The notes: generated by a model from the sequence alone, not told the origin. A DNA stretch of 8,409 nucleotides from Schlesneria sp. (GCA_025353525.1 JANXOO010001209.1:1-8409), one strand, 5' to 3'. Numbered from the stretch's first letter, positions 1 through 6,280 are shown. A program made the numbers and translations.

Positions 1-1
1 C

Positions 2-799
2 TCGGGCCGGTACGACTCCGCGACTCAGAATGTTCAGAAAGCAAAATCCGACGCTAAGTCGCCGAGTGATTTTCTGAGGGGCGAGTACGAATACGTCCTT
101 GCCCGTATCGCCGGAAAACAGGGTCTGGCCGATCCGGAAAAACGAGCCGCTGCCATTCAGAAACTGATCGCCGCTCAAAAGGCGTATCCCGATCATGTCC
201 GGTTCTACGAATCGCTGATGTTGCTTGGTCAAATTCAGCTTGCCAACAAGGATTATGACGCGGTCCGTGCAGCGATCCAGTCGCTGTCGCAGGCTCCGTG
301 GAACGACTACAAGCTGGCCTCCAGAATCATTGAATCCCGCGTTTTGGTTTCTGAGGGAAAGATTGACGAAGCGATCGCCGGATTTGAAGCCGTTGCGACG
401 GCAGATGGTGATACATCGGCAGACAAGTCGAGAAAATACGAAGCAATGCTCGGTCACGCGCGCGGTTTGATTTTGCAGTCAAAATTCGATGCGGCACTGG
501 CAATTCTCGAAACGATTCCGGCACAGGTTCCATCCGACGACATTGCCATCCAGGCCGAAGCTCATGTTTTGCAAGGCCAGGCGTTTCAGGGACTGGGACA
601 ACTGTCAAATGCCGTGCTCGCTTACATGAAAGTCGATCTTCTGTTTTCAAAAGACACCAATTATCACCCCGAAGCGCTCTATCAATTGAGCAACCTGTGG
701 AAACTCGTTCAACTTCCCGAACGGAGTGCCGAAGCGGCAGGAAAACTCGCTCAGATGTACCCGAACAGCGAGTGGAGAAAGAAGCTGGGGGGGGAGTAG
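2..799 (+). CDS. TPR-repeat protein, C-terminal part (5' end outside window)
   Basis: The reading frame is open from the first bases of the window to a TAG at 797-799, giving 265 residues, so the true start lies upstream. The visible protein is almost all amphipathic helices in pairs of about 34 residues, typical of tetratricopeptide repeats. Candidate units lie at roughly residues 70-103, 107-140, 150-183, 190-223 and 227-260, with family-like segments such as EGKIDEAIAGFEAV and SKFDAALAILETI. TPR proteins act as protein-binding scaffolds. No membrane segment is visible in this part, and any signal peptide would be in the missing N-terminus. The gene ends 168 bases before the ExbB-family gene on the same strand, and TPR proteins are frequent partners of ExbB/ExbD clusters, so a periplasmic or envelope role is inferred, not shown. 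A run of eight G (787-794) sits just before the stop. Confidence 0.85.
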   Translation, partial: SGRYDSATQNVQKAKSDAKSPSDFLRGEYEYVLARIAGKQGLADPEKRAAAIQKLIAAQKAYPDHVRFYESLMLLGQIQLANKDYDAVRAAIQSLSQAPWNDYKLASRIIESRVLVSEGKIDEAIAGFEAVATADGDTSADKSRKYEAMLGHARGLILQSKFDAALAILETIPAQVPSDDIAIQAEAHVLQGQAFQGLGQLSNAVLAYMKVDLLFSKDTNYHPEALYQLSNLWKLVQLPERSAEAAGKLAQMYPNSEWRKKLGGE

Positions 800-815
800 A
801 GGATTTGACGGCACT

Positions 816-845
816 CTGGCATCGTACCGGATGTGCGTCTAGAAT
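816..845 (+). promoter_or_regulatory. possible promoter for the exbB-exbD-exbD cluster
   Basis: In the 168-base gap between the TPR gene and the ExbB-family gene there is a TAGAAT box at 840-845 (five of six matches to TATAAT). CTGGCA lies 18 bases upstream at 816-821 (four of six matches to TTGACA). The position, about 120 bases before the chosen ExbB start, is reasonable. This is a consensus match by eye only. The cluster may instead be read through from the TPR gene, and no terminator-like hairpin is evident in the gap. Confidence 0.22.
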
Positions 846-967
846 CGCGTTGGGCTCGGGCCAGGACCAATCGCATCTCCTGAGGTATGCGCGACGGAGT
901 GCATCGCAACAGTATATGCGGCACTCCCTCATTCACGCTTCGCGCGTCTGGCTGCCGGGGGACACGG

Positions 968-1810
968 ATGACTCAATCGAAAGGGATTGCCTTGAACCAA
1001 ACCATATTCCGCAGCTGCATCTGGTGTCTGGTTCTTACATTTCTGGTCGGTTGGTCGAGTATCGGTTTATCGCAAACAATCTCGATGCTGCCCGATGACA
1101 ACAACGCGGCTGGCGTTGACGATCAACGGTTTTCCAGTGACGTCCCGATCCTTCAGACGCAAAAGGCCTTTCTTCCGTGGATGATCCGTGCATCGGGCAT
1201 CTTCGGGTTCCTGATCCTGCTGGTTTCATTTGCGATGGTGGCGATCATCATGATGATCGCGGTACGACTGCGGCGGGATTACTACCTTCCCGCGACGTTC
1301 ATCGAAGAATTCGAACAGCAACTGCAGGCAAAAGACTATCAGGGGGCTTACGAATCGGCCAAAGGGAGCGATTCGTTTATCGGCCGGATTCTTGCGGCGG
1401 GAATGGGCCGGCTTTCGCGAGGTTATGACGAAGCCGTCGTCCAGATGCAGCAAGTCGGTGATGATGAATCGATGGCAATGGAACACAAGATCGGTTACCT
1501 GTCGCTTATCGGTTCGATCGCTCCGATGCTCGGTTTGCTCGGTACTGTCCAGGGAATGATTTTCAGTTTCTGGGTCATGGCGAATTCAACGACTTTGCCA
1601 AGGCCGTCCGATCTGGCGGACGGAATCGCCACCGCATCGCTGACCACCCTCGAGGGCCTGGCGGTGGCAATTCCGGCGATTGTCTTTTCATCGTTGTACA
1701 GAAATCGACTGGCCCGGTTCCTGATGGAAAGCGGATTTGTCGCCGATAATCTGATGAAAAACTTCCAGAATTCCGGCAAGATAACTCCTGTAACACCACG
1801 CACCGAATGA
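968..1810 (+). CDS. MotA/TolQ/ExbB proton channel family protein
   Basis: This 280-residue inner-membrane protein resembles ExbB/TolQ, the pentameric pore that normally couples proton flow to ExbD/TolR movement. ATG 968 is preferred because GGGGGA at 957-962 lies five bases upstream and it yields a clean export signal: basic residues, a hydrophobic core at about 18-34, and a likely cleavage after GLSQ (36). The in-frame ATG at 887 would add 27 unconvincing residues. Membrane segments lie at about 75-100, 175-202 and 222-245. The family signature APMLGLLGTVQGM spans 186-198, and T193 matches E. coli ExbB T148. The third segment contains GIATASLTTLEGLAVAIPA. T227 matches T181, but the position of E176 is T222, and an acidic residue appears instead at E229. 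A leader plus about 35 periplasmic residues before the first segment differs from the shorter E. coli protein. It heads a cluster with two ExbD genes. Confidence 0.93.
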   Translation: MTQSKGIALNQTIFRSCIWCLVLTFLVGWSSIGLSQTISMLPDDNNAAGVDDQRFSSDVPILQTQKAFLPWMIRASGIFGFLILLVSFAMVAIIMMIAVRLRRDYYLPATFIEEFEQQLQAKDYQGAYESAKGSDSFIGRILAAGMGRLSRGYDEAVVQMQQVGDDESMAMEHKIGYLSLIGSIAPMLGLLGTVQGMIFSFWVMANSTTLPRPSDLADGIATASLTTLEGLAVAIPAIVFSSLYRNRLARFLMESGFVADNLMKNFQNSGKITPVTPRTE

Positions 1811-1886
1811 CACATTGCGAGAATTCAAACAGCAATTCACGCATGAATGTCAATGCGGTTCGCCACCAGAAACGACCTCGAAGAAC

Positions 1887-1901
1887 GGAGACTTCGCCGT
1901 G
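1887..1901 (+). promoter_or_regulatory. ribosome binding site deciding the GTG start of the first ExbD
   Basis: GGAG at 1887-1890 lies eight bases before the GTG at 1899-1901. This supports that start over the in-frame TTG at 1815, which has no purine-rich element, and over ATG 1905, which would be 14 bases away. From GTG 1899 the protein begins with a short basic segment directly before the membrane helix, as expected for ExbD. Confidence 0.5.
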
Positions 1902-2375
1902 AAAATGCGTCAAATCGAAATGGCGGTGACTCGACCGGATTTGACTCCGATGGTCGCGATCGTCTTTCAGTTGCTGACGCTCTTTATGATCATCCTCAAT
2001 TTTGAAAATACGAAATCGGAAGAAAGAATCAAGCTTCCCCGCGACCGGTTGGCGAGGCCTCCTGCGGCCAAACCTGAATATGAACTGGTGCTGAATTTCG
2101 GATATCGGCAACTTCCCTCGGGCGAACGGGACGGTTCATTGCCGGAAGTCTTCTATAACGAAACCTATGTCGACGTGCGCCGGATCGGCCCGCATCTGGA
2201 AACGGAAAAACGAGTCATCCAGAGAACTCATGGAGAACGGGCGATCAAAGATGTCACCGTCGTCATCCGTGCCGATTCTGACGTGCCGAATGGATTGGTC
2301 CAGCAACTGATTGAAGAATGTCAAAGGACCGGGTTTTCAAAATTCCTGCTGCGTCCGATGCCGGAGGACGTTTGA
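1899..2375 (+). CDS. ExbD/TolR-family protein 1, lacking the conserved membrane aspartate
   Basis: This 158-residue protein has the ExbD layout: a short cytoplasmic N-terminus, one membrane helix (about 16-35) and a periplasmic domain. The periplasmic domain ends with the family pattern VVIRADSDVPNG at 121-132, followed by helix LVQQLIEECQRTGF and a final strand. ExbD/TolR partners occupy the ExbB/TolQ pore and transmit force to periplasmic proteins. The helix begins DLTPMVAIVFQLL (14-26). Aligned with E. coli ExbD VTPFIDVMLVLL, the proton-carrying Asp (D25) is replaced by Ala20. The GTG start is chosen from the GGAG eight bases upstream; a longer TTG form from 1815 would add 28 residues. The stop is followed after one base by the next ExbD, so the two are almost certainly cotranscribed and probably translationally coupled. 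The family call is strong, but normal proton coupling is doubtful. Confidence 0.9.
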   Translation: MKMRQIEMAVTRPDLTPMVAIVFQLLTLFMIILNFENTKSEERIKLPRDRLARPPAAKPEYELVLNFGYRQLPSGERDGSLPEVFYNETYVDVRRIGPHLETEKRVIQRTHGERAIKDVTVVIRADSDVPNGLVQQLIEECQRTGFSKFLLRPMPEDV

Positions 2376-2376
2376 A

Positions 2377-2880
2377 ATGAGTCTGCGGTTTCGCTTGCAA
2401 CATCCGACACAAAAAGTCGAATTCCCGATGGCGCCCCTGATCGCCGTCATGTTCCAGTTTCTGTTCTTTTTTATGCTCAATTTGACAACGTTCAACCGTG
2501 ACAGAGATCTGAATTCCCGGTTGCCAGTCACCCTTCCTGCGCTGTCAACGCCCCCGCTGAACATCTCGTCGATCAAGGTTGGAATCCGGTCTGACCGCGA
2601 TGGAAACCTGACTCAACTGACTTTGGGCTCGAAGAATCTGGGTAGCGATGATGCGGCGTTCGATCGACTGAATGGTGAAATTCTGGCGATGATCGGTCGA
2701 CCGGGAAATCCGCTGGCAAGTGACATCGAAGTCGAAATCGATGCCGACTTCGAAACGCAGTACAAGTACGTCGTCAAAGCCATCTCGAAGTGTACAGGCC
2801 GGTTTGATCCTGACACAAAGCAGGTTGCTCGGTACATCGAAAAAATCAAATTCGCCCCGTCGCATAAGCCAAAGGCGTAA
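2377..2880 (+). CDS. ExbD/TolR-family protein 2, also lacking the membrane aspartate
   Basis: This 167-residue protein starts at ATG 2377, one base after the previous stop, with a strong GGAGG at 2363-2367 nine bases upstream. It has a basic N-terminus, one membrane helix (about 18-37) and a periplasmic domain with an ExbD-like strand IEVEIDADFETQYKYVV (117-133) and a following helix. The helix reads MAPLIAVMFQFLFFFML (18-34). The A-P-L-I-A stretch aligns with T-P-F-I-D of E. coli ExbD, so Ala23 replaces the essential Asp. There is no other acidic residue within the helix; the nearest is E15, just before it. The periplasmic part is more divergent than that of the first ExbD, suggesting two distinct subunits, not a recent duplication. 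The C-terminus is lysine-rich. It is the last gene of the cluster. Confidence 0.9.
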   Translation: MSLRFRLQHPTQKVEFPMAPLIAVMFQFLFFFMLNLTTFNRDRDLNSRLPVTLPALSTPPLNISSIKVGIRSDRDGNLTQLTLGSKNLGSDDAAFDRLNGEILAMIGRPGNPLASDIEVEIDADFETQYKYVVKAISKCTGRFDPDTKQVARYIEKIKFAPSHKPKA

Positions 2881-2943
2881 AAAGACTTCCGCAAAAGAAC
2901 GTTTCCGCCCGCCCGCCGCTCGCTACCCGCCACCCCTCCCTCT

Positions 2944-2973
2944 TTTCCCTTCTCGGCGGTTCCTCGATACAAT
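2944..2973 (+). promoter_or_regulatory. possible guaA promoter
   Basis: TACAAT at 2968-2973 is a good -10 box about 60 bases before the guaA start. The best -35 candidate at 18-base spacing, TTTCCC at 2944-2949, is weak. The surrounding 2900-2955 tract is strongly pyrimidine-rich. There is no Shine-Dalgarno sequence before ATG 3033, and no purine riboswitch-like structure was recognised in the 152-base spacer. Confidence 0.28.
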
Positions 2974-3032
2974 TGGCCCCTTCCCCCTGACCCAATGCAG
3001 GGACTGCCGAATCACCCTCTGGTTTTTGCGTT

Positions 3033-4610
3033 ATGACTTCCCCGGCCAATTCTCGCCCTGCTTTTTCGACCCCTGAAGAACTGATCCTGGTCCTCGATTT
3101 TGGCGGCCAAACCGCACAGTTGATCGCTCGTCGCGTGCGTGATCAGAACGTTTTTTGTCAGTTGGTACGGCACGACTTGTCGATTGAACGCATTCGTGAG
3201 CTGAATCCCAAAGGCCTGATCCTTTCCGGTGGACCTGCGAGCGTTTACGAGCCGAATTCTCCGCAAGTTGACCCGCAGATCTTTGAACTGGGTATCCCCG
3301 TCCTGGGGATCTGTTACGGAATGAACCTTGTTGGACAGATGTTCGGCGGTCGCGTTCAACCCGGCACCAAACGCGAATTCGGTCGCACGGAATGCCAGAC
3401 CATCGCCACGGACCCGATTCTGGCAGGACTGCCAGCGAGCAGCACGGTGTGGATGAGTCACGGCGATCACGTTCAGGAGACCTCCGGATTGTTGATACCG
3501 TTGATGAAGACATCCACCTGCGAGTTCGCCGCCGTCAAACACCGCGACCGAAAGGTGTACGGCCTGCAATTTCATCCGGAAGTGACTCATACGCAGTACG
3601 GCGGCCTGCTTCTTGGCAATTTCGTTAAAACTGTCTGCGGCTGTCACGGCACCTGGAAAATCAGTTCTCTGATCGAACGCGAAGTTGCGTCGATCAGGGC
3701 ACGTGTTGGAAACAAGCGGGTTATTTGCGGATTGTCGGGGGGCGTCGATTCGTCGGTCGTCGCTGCGATTCTGTACAAAGCGATCGGGTCGCAATTGTCG
3801 TGCATTTTTGTCGACAATGGCCTGTTGCGAAAAGGCGAATCGGACAAAGTCCGCGACCGGTTCCAGAATCACTTCAAAACGGACCTGCACGTCGTCGATG
3901 CCAGCGCCCGCTTTCTGGACGAACTGGCGGGGGTCACCGATCCTCAGCAGAAGCGAATGATCATCGGGCGAGTCTTCATCGAAGTATTCCGGAAAGAGGC
4001 CGAATCGATTCCCGACGCCCACTTTCTGGCTCAGGGAACTCTTTATCCGGATGTGATCGAGTCAGGCGCCAACCACGACGGCCCCGCCGCAACGATCAAG
4101 GCACATCACAATGTCGGTGGATTACCCGAACAATTGGGATTCGAATTGATCGAGCCGTTACGGGATCTGTTCAAGGACGAAGTCCGTCGTATGGGACTGG
4201 AACTGGGGCTGACGGACGAGCTGGTCTGGCGGCACCCGTTTCCCGGCCCCGGCCTCGGCGTCCGCTGTCTGGGTGAATTGTCGGCACCGCGACTGGCGAA
4301 ATTGCGAGAAGCAGACGCGATCGTGATGGAAGAACTGCGACTGGCAGGACTTTATCGCCAGATTCAGCAAGCGTTCGCTGTGTTACTTCCGGTTCATACG
4401 GTCGGCGTCATGGGTGACGGCCGAACCTACGAAGAAGTAGTAGCCGTCCGGGCGGTATCGACCGACGACTTCATGACAGCCGACTGGTTTCCGATGCCTC
4501 ACGACATATTGCAAAAGATTTCAACAAGGATCATCAACGAAGTCCGCGGCGTCAATCGCGTCGTCTACGACATCAGCTCAAAGCCTCCCAGCACAATCGA
4601 GTGGGAATAG
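3033..4610 (+). CDS. guaA: GMP synthase (glutamine-hydrolysing)
   Basis: This cytoplasmic enzyme of purine biosynthesis (EC 6.3.5.2) converts XMP to GMP using ATP and glutamine. The 525 residues equal the E. coli length. The class I glutamine amidotransferase domain (about 17-205) has the nucleophile C94 in GICYGMN and the triad partners H181 and E183 in FHPEVTHT. The ATP-pyrophosphatase domain follows with the P-loop SGGVDSS at 235-241 and the [10 protein letters not shown] segment at 260-269. The C-terminal dimerisation and XMP-binding domain includes [14 protein letters not shown] at 401-414 and the ending KPPSTIEWE. All key motifs are intact. The N-terminus has about 16 extra residues before the conserved [12 protein letters not shown] 3033 is the chosen start; no Shine-Dalgarno is visible, which is not rare in planctomycetes. 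It appears to be a single-gene unit, as a large gap follows. Confidence 0.98.
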   Translation: MTSPANSRPAFSTPEELILVLDFGGQTAQLIARRVRDQNVFCQLVRHDLSIERIRELNPKGLILSGGPASVYEPNSPQVDPQIFELGIPVLGICYGMNLVGQMFGGRVQPGTKREFGRTECQTIATDPILAGLPASSTVWMSHGDHVQETSGLLIPLMKTSTCEFAAVKHRDRKVYGLQFHPEVTHTQYGGLLLGNFVKTVCGCHGTWKISSLIEREVASIRARVGNKRVICGLSGGVDSSVVAAILYKAIGSQLSCIFVDNGLLRKGESDKVRDRFQNHFKTDLHVVDASARFLDELAGVTDPQQKRMIIGRVFIEVFRKEAESIPDAHFLAQGTLYPDVIESGANHDGPAATIKAHHNVGGLPEQLGFELIEPLRDLFKDEVRRMGLELGLTDELVWRHPFPGPGLGVRCLGELSAPRLAKLREADAIVMEELRLAGLYRQIQQAFAVLLPVHTVGVMGDGRTYEEVVAVRAVSTDDFMTADWFPMPHDILQKISTRIINEVRGVNRVVYDISSKPPSTIEWE

Positions 4611-4660
4611 AGGGATCCCAAGCGGTCTTCGTTGGAGTTCAGGCTTGGCCTGTCCCCTCT
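4609..4660 (+). terminator. stem-loop after guaA, possible terminator
   Basis: AGAGGG (4609-4614) and CCAAGC (4618-4623) pair with CCCTCT (4655-4660) and GCTTGG (4643-4648). They form two six-base stems separated by an asymmetric internal loop and closed by a 19-base loop. The structure begins within the guaA stop codon, a natural place for termination, but the bases after it (TCAACATC) are not a clear T-tract, so it may only stabilise the mRNA 3' end. Confidence 0.38.
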
Positions 4661-4939
4661 TCAACATCAAGCAAGGGCCGCACCGGCGACTCATTCAACA
4701 CTCCGTTTGACAGCAAAACAACAGGGGCACGTCGCGTTTGAAACGGCAAACCGTGCCATTGGGAGGGCGAAAATCCTTCTGAGCCGCCACGGCGCTGCGT
4801 AACCCCCTGTGACAAAGCCAAATATGAGTCCATCTTCCCGACAAAACAAAACGAAAGAAACAAACAACTGGAAACGGCAACACGCAGAAGGAATTGCGAG
4901 GGAAAATCGTAACAATTAGCGGTTAAACGCGCTGGCGAG

Positions 4940-4960
4940 CCCGGACCCGCCAGGGCCGGG
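4940..4960. repeat. GC-rich bulged hairpin in the intergenic region
   Basis: CCCGG (4940-4944) and CCC (4946-4948) pair with GGG (4953-4955) and CCGGG (4956-4960). This makes eight GC pairs with a single bulged A at 4945 and a GCCA tetraloop. It is followed by GTTCTTCAC, too weak a T-run for a confident terminator. It lies about 330 bases beyond guaA, with no gene directly upstream that would need termination, so a dispersed intergenic repeat or a structured RNA is also possible. Confidence 0.4.
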
Positions 4961-4995
4961 GTTCTTCACAGTATTGGCGCGTTGTTGAATTCGGT

Positions 4996-5041
4996 TGGCG
5001 AAGGCAACGCAACTCGCATGGCGAAGGCAACGCAACTCGCA
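4996..5041. repeat. perfect tandem duplication, 2 x 23 bp
   Basis: The 23-base unit at 4996-5018 is repeated without a mismatch at 5019-5041. It starts TGGCGAAGGCAACG and ends CAACTCGCA. The bases on either side do not continue the repeat. The absence of any difference points to a recent duplication or to selection for the paired unit. It is not within a supported gene. Confidence 0.9.
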
Positions 5042-5524
5042 GATTTGATGCCGCTCAATTCGGTGTGCGGAACATCAGGGACAAATTGATCGATGGAACA
5101 ACGCTTCAACGTCAGGAAGGACTGCAAGACCGACACCATCGGCGACGCGTTTGACGTTTGCGGGCCTTCGATGTTCCGGCTGATTCGTCGTCAGTCCCTC
5201 GACACACAAGCCGAATCGCCGAACAGGTCCGATTGCAATCCGGGCCGGCGAACCGACCTGCCCCGAATCATGAATTCCTGATTTCAACGATTTGCCGAAT
5301 TGAAGGGAGGCCAGTGGCGAGCGATCAGTATGGGTGCGCTACGGCTAACGTGTTGAGGGACTAACACGGATACTATTTGCGGTTCCGCCGCGTTCAAGTT
5401 GCCATGCCGCGCTTCATGACGGTTCAATTCAATTTGAGCCCGTCGCGCGGCTGCCGATTATTTTGAGATTGTGGGCCAACTCGGTAGGATCTTCTCAGCC
5501 TGTTTTCGATCAAATATCGCGTCG

Positions 5525-5554
5525 TTGACAGGAACGGTCGATCGGGCGGATATC
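5525..5554 (+). promoter_or_regulatory. possible promoter for the small gene at 5637
   Basis: A perfect TTGACA lies at 5525-5530, followed after 18 bases by GATATC (5549-5554), a poor -10 match. It is placed about 85 bases before the chosen ATG 5637. It is the only full-consensus -35 element in the stretch before that gene, but the weak -10 keeps this tentative. Confidence 0.25.
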
Positions 5555-5636
5555 GAATGGAACCTCGAATGGCGTCCACAAGGTCAGCTCGTTCAATCGG
5601 CTTCCTTGTTTGTTCGTTCAGAAATTGGAGTACGCC

Positions 5637-6074
5637 ATGGATGCGCAATGGAGTCGAATCAAGTCGATCGTTGGCAACGATGAGTCGACGACTTTCGAAG
5701 ATCAGGTGGAGACGTTTTATCAGCATTTACTCGGCTCGTTGGAGTTGCCCTGCGAGGTCACTGGCACCGAGGATTTTCAATGGGAAGAACGGTATGTATT
5801 CGGTGGTGCCAGTCTTGCGGAATACAAACGCTTGAGAAAGGAATGCCCTTCGTATCAGGACAAATACGATTTACTCGCCATCGAAAAGGGTGTGTTTTCG
5901 GAATGGATGATGTGCTACGGTGAAGACCTCAGCGCCCGCGTGAAACGCAAATCCGACGGGAAGGAATTTGTGCTCGGCTTGTCGGAACTCAAGGGGGGTG
6001 GAGAAAAAATCCCGGAACGCCCAACTCATTCTCGACTTTGCGGTTTTCTTCGTAAACAGCCGATGAGTCTGTGA
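5637..6074 (+). CDS. conserved-looking protein of unknown function, probably frameshifted at its 3' end
   Basis: I do not recognise a named domain. ATG 5637 has GGAG at 5627-5630 six bases upstream; an in-frame TTG at 5610 would add nine residues. As written the protein has 145 residues. It is soluble, acidic in its first half, with no signal peptide or membrane segment. Segments that look like a folded, conserved core are LELPCEVTGTEDFQWEERYV (35-54) and a basic, glycine-containing end at 101-119 (RVKRKSDGKEF, then LGLSELK). After K119 the quality drops abruptly to a Pro/Arg/Cys-rich tail. Removing one G from the six-G run at 5993-5998 instead gives GVEKKSRNAQ then LILDFAVFFVNSR, ending at TGA 6064-6066 and making a 142-residue protein. 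That tail looks like a real helix and strand ending. The gene is therefore either recently frameshifted or carries a sequencing error. It stands alone and converges with the DUF1501 gene. Confidence 0.72.
   Translation: MDAQWSRIKSIVGNDESTTFEDQVETFYQHLLGSLELPCEVTGTEDFQWEERYVFGGASLAEYKRLRKECPSYQDKYDLLAIEKGVFSEWMMCYGEDLSARVKRKSDGKEFVLGLSELKGGGEKIPERPTHSRLCGFLRKQPMSL
5993..6066 (+). other. frameshift site and alternative C-terminal frame
   Basis: A run of six G (5993-5998) is followed eight bases later by a run of six A (6004-6009). Past these homopolymers the frame starting at 6007 (AAA TCC CGG) encodes a plausible hydrophobic C-terminus ending in DFAVFFVNSR and stops at 6064-6066. The frame in use upstream reads unrelated sequence to 6074. 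A single extra base in either run explains the switch. With one fewer G the join reads ELKGVEKKSRN. Confidence 0.6.
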
Positions 6075-6087
6075 GGTCATTAGAATC

Positions 6088-6147
6088 GACACTGAAGGTG
6101 TCACAGAGAGTCACCGGTGGTCGAAGCGGCGCTAAGACCACCGGTGA
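6088..6147. terminator. two consecutive stem-loops between convergent genes
   Basis: The first hairpin is GACAC (6088-6092) with GTGTC (6098-6102). The second is a perfect 12-base inverted repeat, TCACCGGTGGTC (6111-6122) with GACCACCGGTGA (6136-6147), around a 13-base loop. Each arm of the second also contains the palindrome CACCGGTG. The pair lies 14 to 22 bases after the end of the small plus-strand gene, so transcript termination or 3'-end protection is the simplest reading, but no T-tract follows. A binding site for a dimeric regulator is an alternative. Confidence 0.45.
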
Positions 6148-6262
6148 TCGATCCCCTTGGGCTCGCCTTGCGATTGTCCGAGTTGCCTGACACGACGCAT
6201 CACTTGGGGCCAAGGCGATTGGCTAAATCTTGCCTCGTACGAAACTTGCATTCGCTATTTTC

Positions 6263-6280
6263 CGCCGGCTTTTTCCGGCG
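6263..6280 (-). terminator. GC hairpin downstream of the DUF1501 gene
   Basis: CGCCGG (6263-6268) pairs perfectly with CCGGCG (6275-6280) around a six-base loop. Read on the minus strand, it lies about 60 bases beyond the DUF1501 stop codon, the right place to end that operon's transcript. The minus-strand sequence after it is A-rich, not T-rich, so it is not a classic intrinsic terminator. A further long-range inverted repeat (TCGCCTTG at 6163-6170, CAAGGCGA at 6211-6218) lies in the same spacer. Confidence 0.33.

Larger units (their letters stand above)
4661..5524. other. long intergenic region with no convincing gene
   Basis: No reading frame on either strand has recognisable protein sequence. 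The open frames are short (up to about 75 codons), mutually overlapping and of odd composition. Visible structure: an A-rich stretch on the plus strand (about 4838-4872), a bulged GC hairpin (4940-4960), a 23-base tandem duplication (4996-5041), and a perfect six-base stem-loop, CGTGTT at 5349-5354 with AACACG at 5363-5368. It could hold decayed genes, a dispersed genomic repeat or a small RNA. The sequence alone does not decide between these. Confidence 0.5.

Noticed and set aside
887..967. Upstream ATG 887 as start of the ExbB-family protein
   Set aside because: It would place 27 polar, cysteine- and arginine-containing residues before a complete export signal. ATG 968 has a purine-rich element at suitable distance and gives a normal leader.
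1815..1898. TTG 1815 as start of the first ExbD
   Set aside because: The added 28 residues do not resemble an ExbD N-terminus and no Shine-Dalgarno precedes it, whereas GTG 1899 has GGAG eight bases upstream.
2881..3032. Purine riboswitch upstream of guaA
   Set aside because: The leader is a C/T-rich tract without the paired three-way junction expected of a purine aptamer, so no riboswitch can be supported.
3012..4022. Long minus-strand open frame of 336 codons opposite guaA
   Set aside because: It is antisense to an intact, strongly conserved guaA, has no recognisable protein features, and arises from the GC-biased codon use of the real gene.
4639..4915. Three overlapping minus-strand open frames of 62-74 codons
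   Set aside because: They overlap in different frames, have no ribosome binding site or recognisable domain, and cover the stem-loop after guaA. They might be remnants of an old gene or repeat, but nothing supports a working gene.
5075..5364. Short open frames on both strands (62-70 codons) in the intergenic region
   Set aside because: Composition is Arg/Pro/Ser-rich and unlike the neighbouring proteins, they overlap each other on opposite strands, and no family could be recognised.
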